This document shows, in pieces, positions 24,200-27,387 of a stretch of 27,387 bases of DNA. The notes beneath the pieces are model-generated. The model saw nothing but the letters and a program-made list of their open reading frames with translations. It had not been told where the DNA came from and did no database searches. The stretch spans positions 1-27,387 of the forward strand of contig MU401817.1 in NCBI GenBank assembly GCA_022579005.1. Reading direction: 5' to 3'. Position numbers and translations under genes: made by a program. Source of the DNA: Poronia punctata. Taxonomy: Eukaryota > Ascomycota > Sordariomycetes > Xylariales > Xylariaceae. Position 1 is the stretch's first letter. Every line of letters starts with the position of its first letter.

Positions 24200-26010
24200 T
24201 AAAGATATTTGTTATTTAATATATAATTTAAAAATATATATATAAATTAGCACCTTATAATTAATTGCAATATAGTTTAGTTGTATAGATTTAATAAGTA
24301 AAGTAATAAGTGTAGTATAAATATTTAATAAAGTATATGTAAATCTTTTATTAATAACTTATAAATTTAAGTTTAATTATTTTTTAAAGCTTTTAATTAT
24401 ATTAGTAAAGTTGCTATATAAGTATAAGTAAGTATAAATTAGTTAGTATAAGTAAGTATTTTAATTAACTAAAATGTACTTAAGTACTAAAATATATAAG
24501 TTTACTATAAATAACTAAACTTATTTTAAATAATTTGTTTTTAATATATAAATTAAGTTTAAAACATAGAAAATTATTAATAAATTTAAATTTAAAAATT
24601 TATTATAACTTTTTTTATAGTACTTTTTAAAAAATTAAAAGTGTTTTTTAAAACTATAAAAGCATATTATATAAGTTTATATTTAAAATTATATAATACT
24701 AAAAATATTATATATAATAATTTAAAAAGGTTTAAAATTATTTAAAAAAATTTATAAATTTTAAAAGAAAATATTATATTTATAAGTACTAAAGTAATAT
24801 TAACTGCTTAGTTAATATATAATATATTAAAATATATACATTATATATTTAAAATAAAAGTAAAAATATATTATAATAGTTAATAAAAATAATACTATTT
24901 TTATATAAACTATACTATATATATTTTTAATATATATTATTAATAATATAATACTATATAAATAAGTATATAAATAAAAAGCAAATATTTTATACTATAT
25001 TTTAATATATAATATAATAAAACTTTTATATTAATTATATAATCTTTAAATTATAAACTTTTTACTTTTTTTTTATTAAAAAAAATTAAAAGCAAACTTT
25101 TTATATTAACTATTTTATATATTATATAATTTTTATATTTATTTTTTTACTTAAACTTTTAAAAAAAGTAAAATCTGCTAATATAACTATAATGCATTTT
25201 TTATATATAGCATATAAATTAATATTTATTTTATAAGTAATTAATATTTAAATAGCAAACTAGTAGCGCTTATATTTATTTTATAAGCAAAAAGTTTTAT
25301 AATATAAGCTTTAGTAGCTTTTTAAAATATAGCAAGCGCTATAAATTAAATATAAAAAGCTAAATTATATTTAAATATAATTTTTTAAATAACTTACTAA
25401 AAAAATAAATAAGAAATTAATAAATTATAGCTTTTTTAATACTTATAAATTTTATAAAACGCAGCTACTTAATTTTATTAGCATTATACTATAATATACT
25501 AATTTTATACTAATTAATTACTTACTACTAGGTTTTTATTTACGCTTAAAAAAATAAACACTGCTTTTTACTACTTTAAATAGTTTTATTAATGCGCTTT
25601 TTTTTTTTATATTGTATACTTTTGCTTTGCTTTTTTTAATAAGTTAAGTTAAAAATTTTTATAGCGCTTTAGTTATAACTTATTAAGTTAATAAGTACTT
25701 TTAAAGTTAGCTAAGTAAAAAAAAAAGTAAAAAAAAGCTAGAACTAGTTAAGCTATTTATATTTATAAAACTATTTTTAAACGTATTTTATACTATACTT
25801 TATATATTATAATAATAAAGCAATAGTAGTATTTTTTTAATTACTTATAGTTAATAAGCATAATTTATTATAGCAACAATGTTAATAAAACTATAATTAC
25901 TATTAAAGTATAAAAACTAGCTATTTAACAATATTTAAAGTAAATAACTTAATAATAAGTTTAAACTAAATAAAGGTTTTAAAGCTAATAGCATTATAAA
26001 GTATTATTAT
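24200..26010. other. Gene-free, very AT-rich stretch
   Basis: The part from 24500 to 25200 falls to about 7% G+C on some lines and has fewer GC dinucleotides than the rest. From 25500 the usual AGC/GCT words return. No tandem unit, gene or RNA was recognised. Confidence 0.5.
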
Positions 26011-26063
26011 TATAAAAAAAAATATAAAAAAAAATATATAAAAAAAAATATATAAAAAAAAAA
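26011..26063 (+). repeat. A-tract/TATA microsatellite
   Basis: Four A-runs of about 9 bases are separated by TAT or TATAT, giving a period of 12-15 bases. It is a simple-sequence tract of the sort that bends or excludes nucleosomes; nothing more can be said. Confidence 0.75.
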
Positions 26064-26100
26064 CTAAGCTAATAAGCAGAAAATTTATATATTTAAATAT

Positions 26101-26300
26101 AGTATATAAATACTATTTTTTATAAAGCCTAGGTTTTTTTAAAATTAATAAATTTTTTTTTATTATATAGTTTAAAATATTGCGTAGTAAGCAAACAAAA
26201 CACTAATAATTAAGTACAAAGCTTATAGCAAAGTTTTACGCTATTTTAAATTTTTAAAATTAATAAGCACTAGCTTAATAAGTAAGCATATTTAGTTTAT
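26101..26300 (+). repeat. Possible third, highly decayed relative of the large element
   Basis: AAGCCTAGGTTTTTT at about 26127, preceded by an ATAGTATA...TACT word and followed by a TACAAAG..TTATAGCAAAG stretch, resembles copy A around 9820-9950 (AAGCCTAGGTTTTTT at 9858, then TTACAAATTATAGCAAAC). The match needs gaps and fades after about 150 bases, so it could be chance in such simple sequence. Confidence 0.25.
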
Positions 26301-27387
26301 TTAAAAACTATAGTTTATATTAAAAAAAGCATTTAAAAAGTAGTAACCTTAGTAAAAAAGTATATATATTACTTAGCTATATATTAATTATATATTAATT
26401 ATTTAATAAAATAAGTAAGTTACTTTTTTAGCAACTAGGCTTTTGCTTTATATATAAACTAAAAGCAACTTATTATTTAATATAATTAAAAACTAACATT
26501 TTATTATATAGCAAAAAAACATTGCCTTATATTAAAGTTTACTTTTAAAAAAAGGTTTTTATACCCTTTGCTTAAAATATTTTTAAAATATTATTGCTTA
26601 TTATTTAGCAAAATAAGTAGTAAGGTTATAAGTAAGCGTTATATATAATATATAAACGTTTTTAAATATATAAATTTGCTATTTAAGTATATATATATAT
26701 TTTATTAATACTAACTAAATACTTTACTATATTTTAATTAATATTTAAAAATGCAATTTTAAAAAAGCAAAACTTAACTTAAATATTATATTTGCTATAT
26801 TAAAATAATTTAAACTATATTGTACTACTTAAACTTATATAGCAAAAAATAATTTAAGCTTTAAAATTAAATATATTACTAAGCAACTTAGCAATATAAT
26901 TAAAGCAGTTATTTATTTAAGCTGCTTTTTTTATATAATATAGCTAGTATTAAAAGCGTTTTTAATAAATTTAAGCATTAACAATTTATATTAAATTATT
27001 ATTTTAAATAGTTTTAGTAGCACAGTATATAAAGTATATTTAAAAAATATACTAATTATATACTAATTTTTAATCTTTTAGCTAATAATAATAGTTTTAA
27101 AGTTTAGCTATATATTTTAATAATAGTAGCAAGCATATAAAAAGATTTGCTAGTATGCAATTTTAGCTTTTATAATGTAAAAAACTTAATATTTAATAAC
27201 TACTTAAAATAGTTAGTAATATTAAAACTAAGTAAAACTTTTATATTATAATGCTAAAATAAGCATTGTAGCTTTACTTTATTATTATAAAGTTTATTAA
27301 TATTTATATATAAAAAAATAAGTATATGCTTATTTTTAAAATATAAAATTATATTTAACTTATTATTATAATATATTTAAGCTATTT
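26301..27387. other. Gene-free AT-rich right end
   Basis: Closed frames and scattered GC words. I found no repeat shared with the remainder of the window and no gene. Confidence 0.5.

Larger units (their letters stand above)
1..27387. other. AT-rich isochore with heavy RIP-type decay
   Basis: The whole window is about 15% G+C, with TAA and TAG scattered through every frame and no open frame of gene length. The surviving G+C is not random: C is nearly always preceded by G or A (GCT, GCA, ACT, ACC) and G is nearly always followed by C or T, so TpC and GpA are rare and TCA/TGA seem absent. CpG is still present in words such as GCGC and ACGT, so this is not ordinary decay of methylated CpG. Paralogous copies inside the window differ mostly by C/T and G/A. 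Known biology: RIP in ascomycete fungi changes C to T in duplicated DNA on either strand and leaves gene-free AT-rich blocks. The fungal source and the heterochromatin label are inferences from this pattern. Confidence 0.85.

Noticed and set aside
1..27387. A mitochondrial or apicoplast genome, or intergenic DNA of an AT-rich protist such as Plasmodium or Dictyostelium
   Set aside because: No rRNA, tRNA or respiratory-chain gene could be seen in 27 kb, and no long coding frame with an alternative code. The TC/GA and TCA/TGA loss with transition-only differences between repeats points to a directed C-to-T process, not plain AT bias.
1..27387. CRISPR arrays, integrons, tRNA genes or bacterial ribosome-binding sites
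   Set aside because: The tandem repeats have no unique spacers between conserved units, and no GGAGG-type site or cloverleaf was seen.
1..27387. Telomeric repeats (TTAGGG) marking a chromosome end
   Set aside because: No run of TTAGGG or CCCTAA was found; isolated AAGGG words at about 1393, 1505 and 2011 are not repeated.

Overview
The window is about 27.4 kb of extremely AT-rich DNA (hand counts on sample lines give 7-18% G+C, overall near 15%). I found no intact protein gene, tRNA, rRNA, CRISPR array or bacterial-type operon. All six frames are closed at short intervals by TAA and TAG. TGA, and its complement TCA, are essentially missing: I saw none in the parts I read closely. The remaining C sits almost only after G or A (GCT, GCA, ACT), and C after T is rare on both strands. 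Repeat copies differ mainly by C/T and G/A changes. Together this is the mark of repeat-induced point mutation (RIP), so the likely source is a RIP-competent filamentous ascomycete (Pezizomycotina) and the window a heterochromatic AT-rich isochore (centromeric, pericentromeric or subtelomeric). The species cannot be named from this.

Layout. Positions 1-9.2 kb are a patchwork of old short repeats: a dispersed family at about 675-960, 1070-1300 and 3343-3412; a 67-bp satellite with 134-bp dimer periodicity (1570-1897); a repeat pair at 2601-2920 and 3509-3987; a 444-bp tandem duplication (4332-5107); a 90-bp tandem pair (6721-6897); and a 154-bp satellite (8696-9172). Positions 9.28-24.2 kb hold two head-to-tail copies of one element of 7.1-7.4 kb (copy A about 9283-16696, copy B about 17070-24199) separated by 373 bp of unrelated AT-rich DNA. 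No long terminal repeats or terminal inverted repeats were seen. Positions 24.2-27.4 kb are further AT-rich DNA with a small A-tract microsatellite and a possible third, very decayed piece related to the large element.

Function. The element copies are dead. The minus strand of copy A has stretches that could be the remains of a large protein gene (best at about 13709-14100 and 11280-12130), but at this base composition the reading is weak and I could not assign a family. The most useful content is the mutational record: satellite units damaged on opposite strands at the same ancestral site, patches in copy A that escaped mutation with opposite strand bias, and a strong 5'-neighbour effect (loss of TpC/GpA) in addition to the classical CpA effect.
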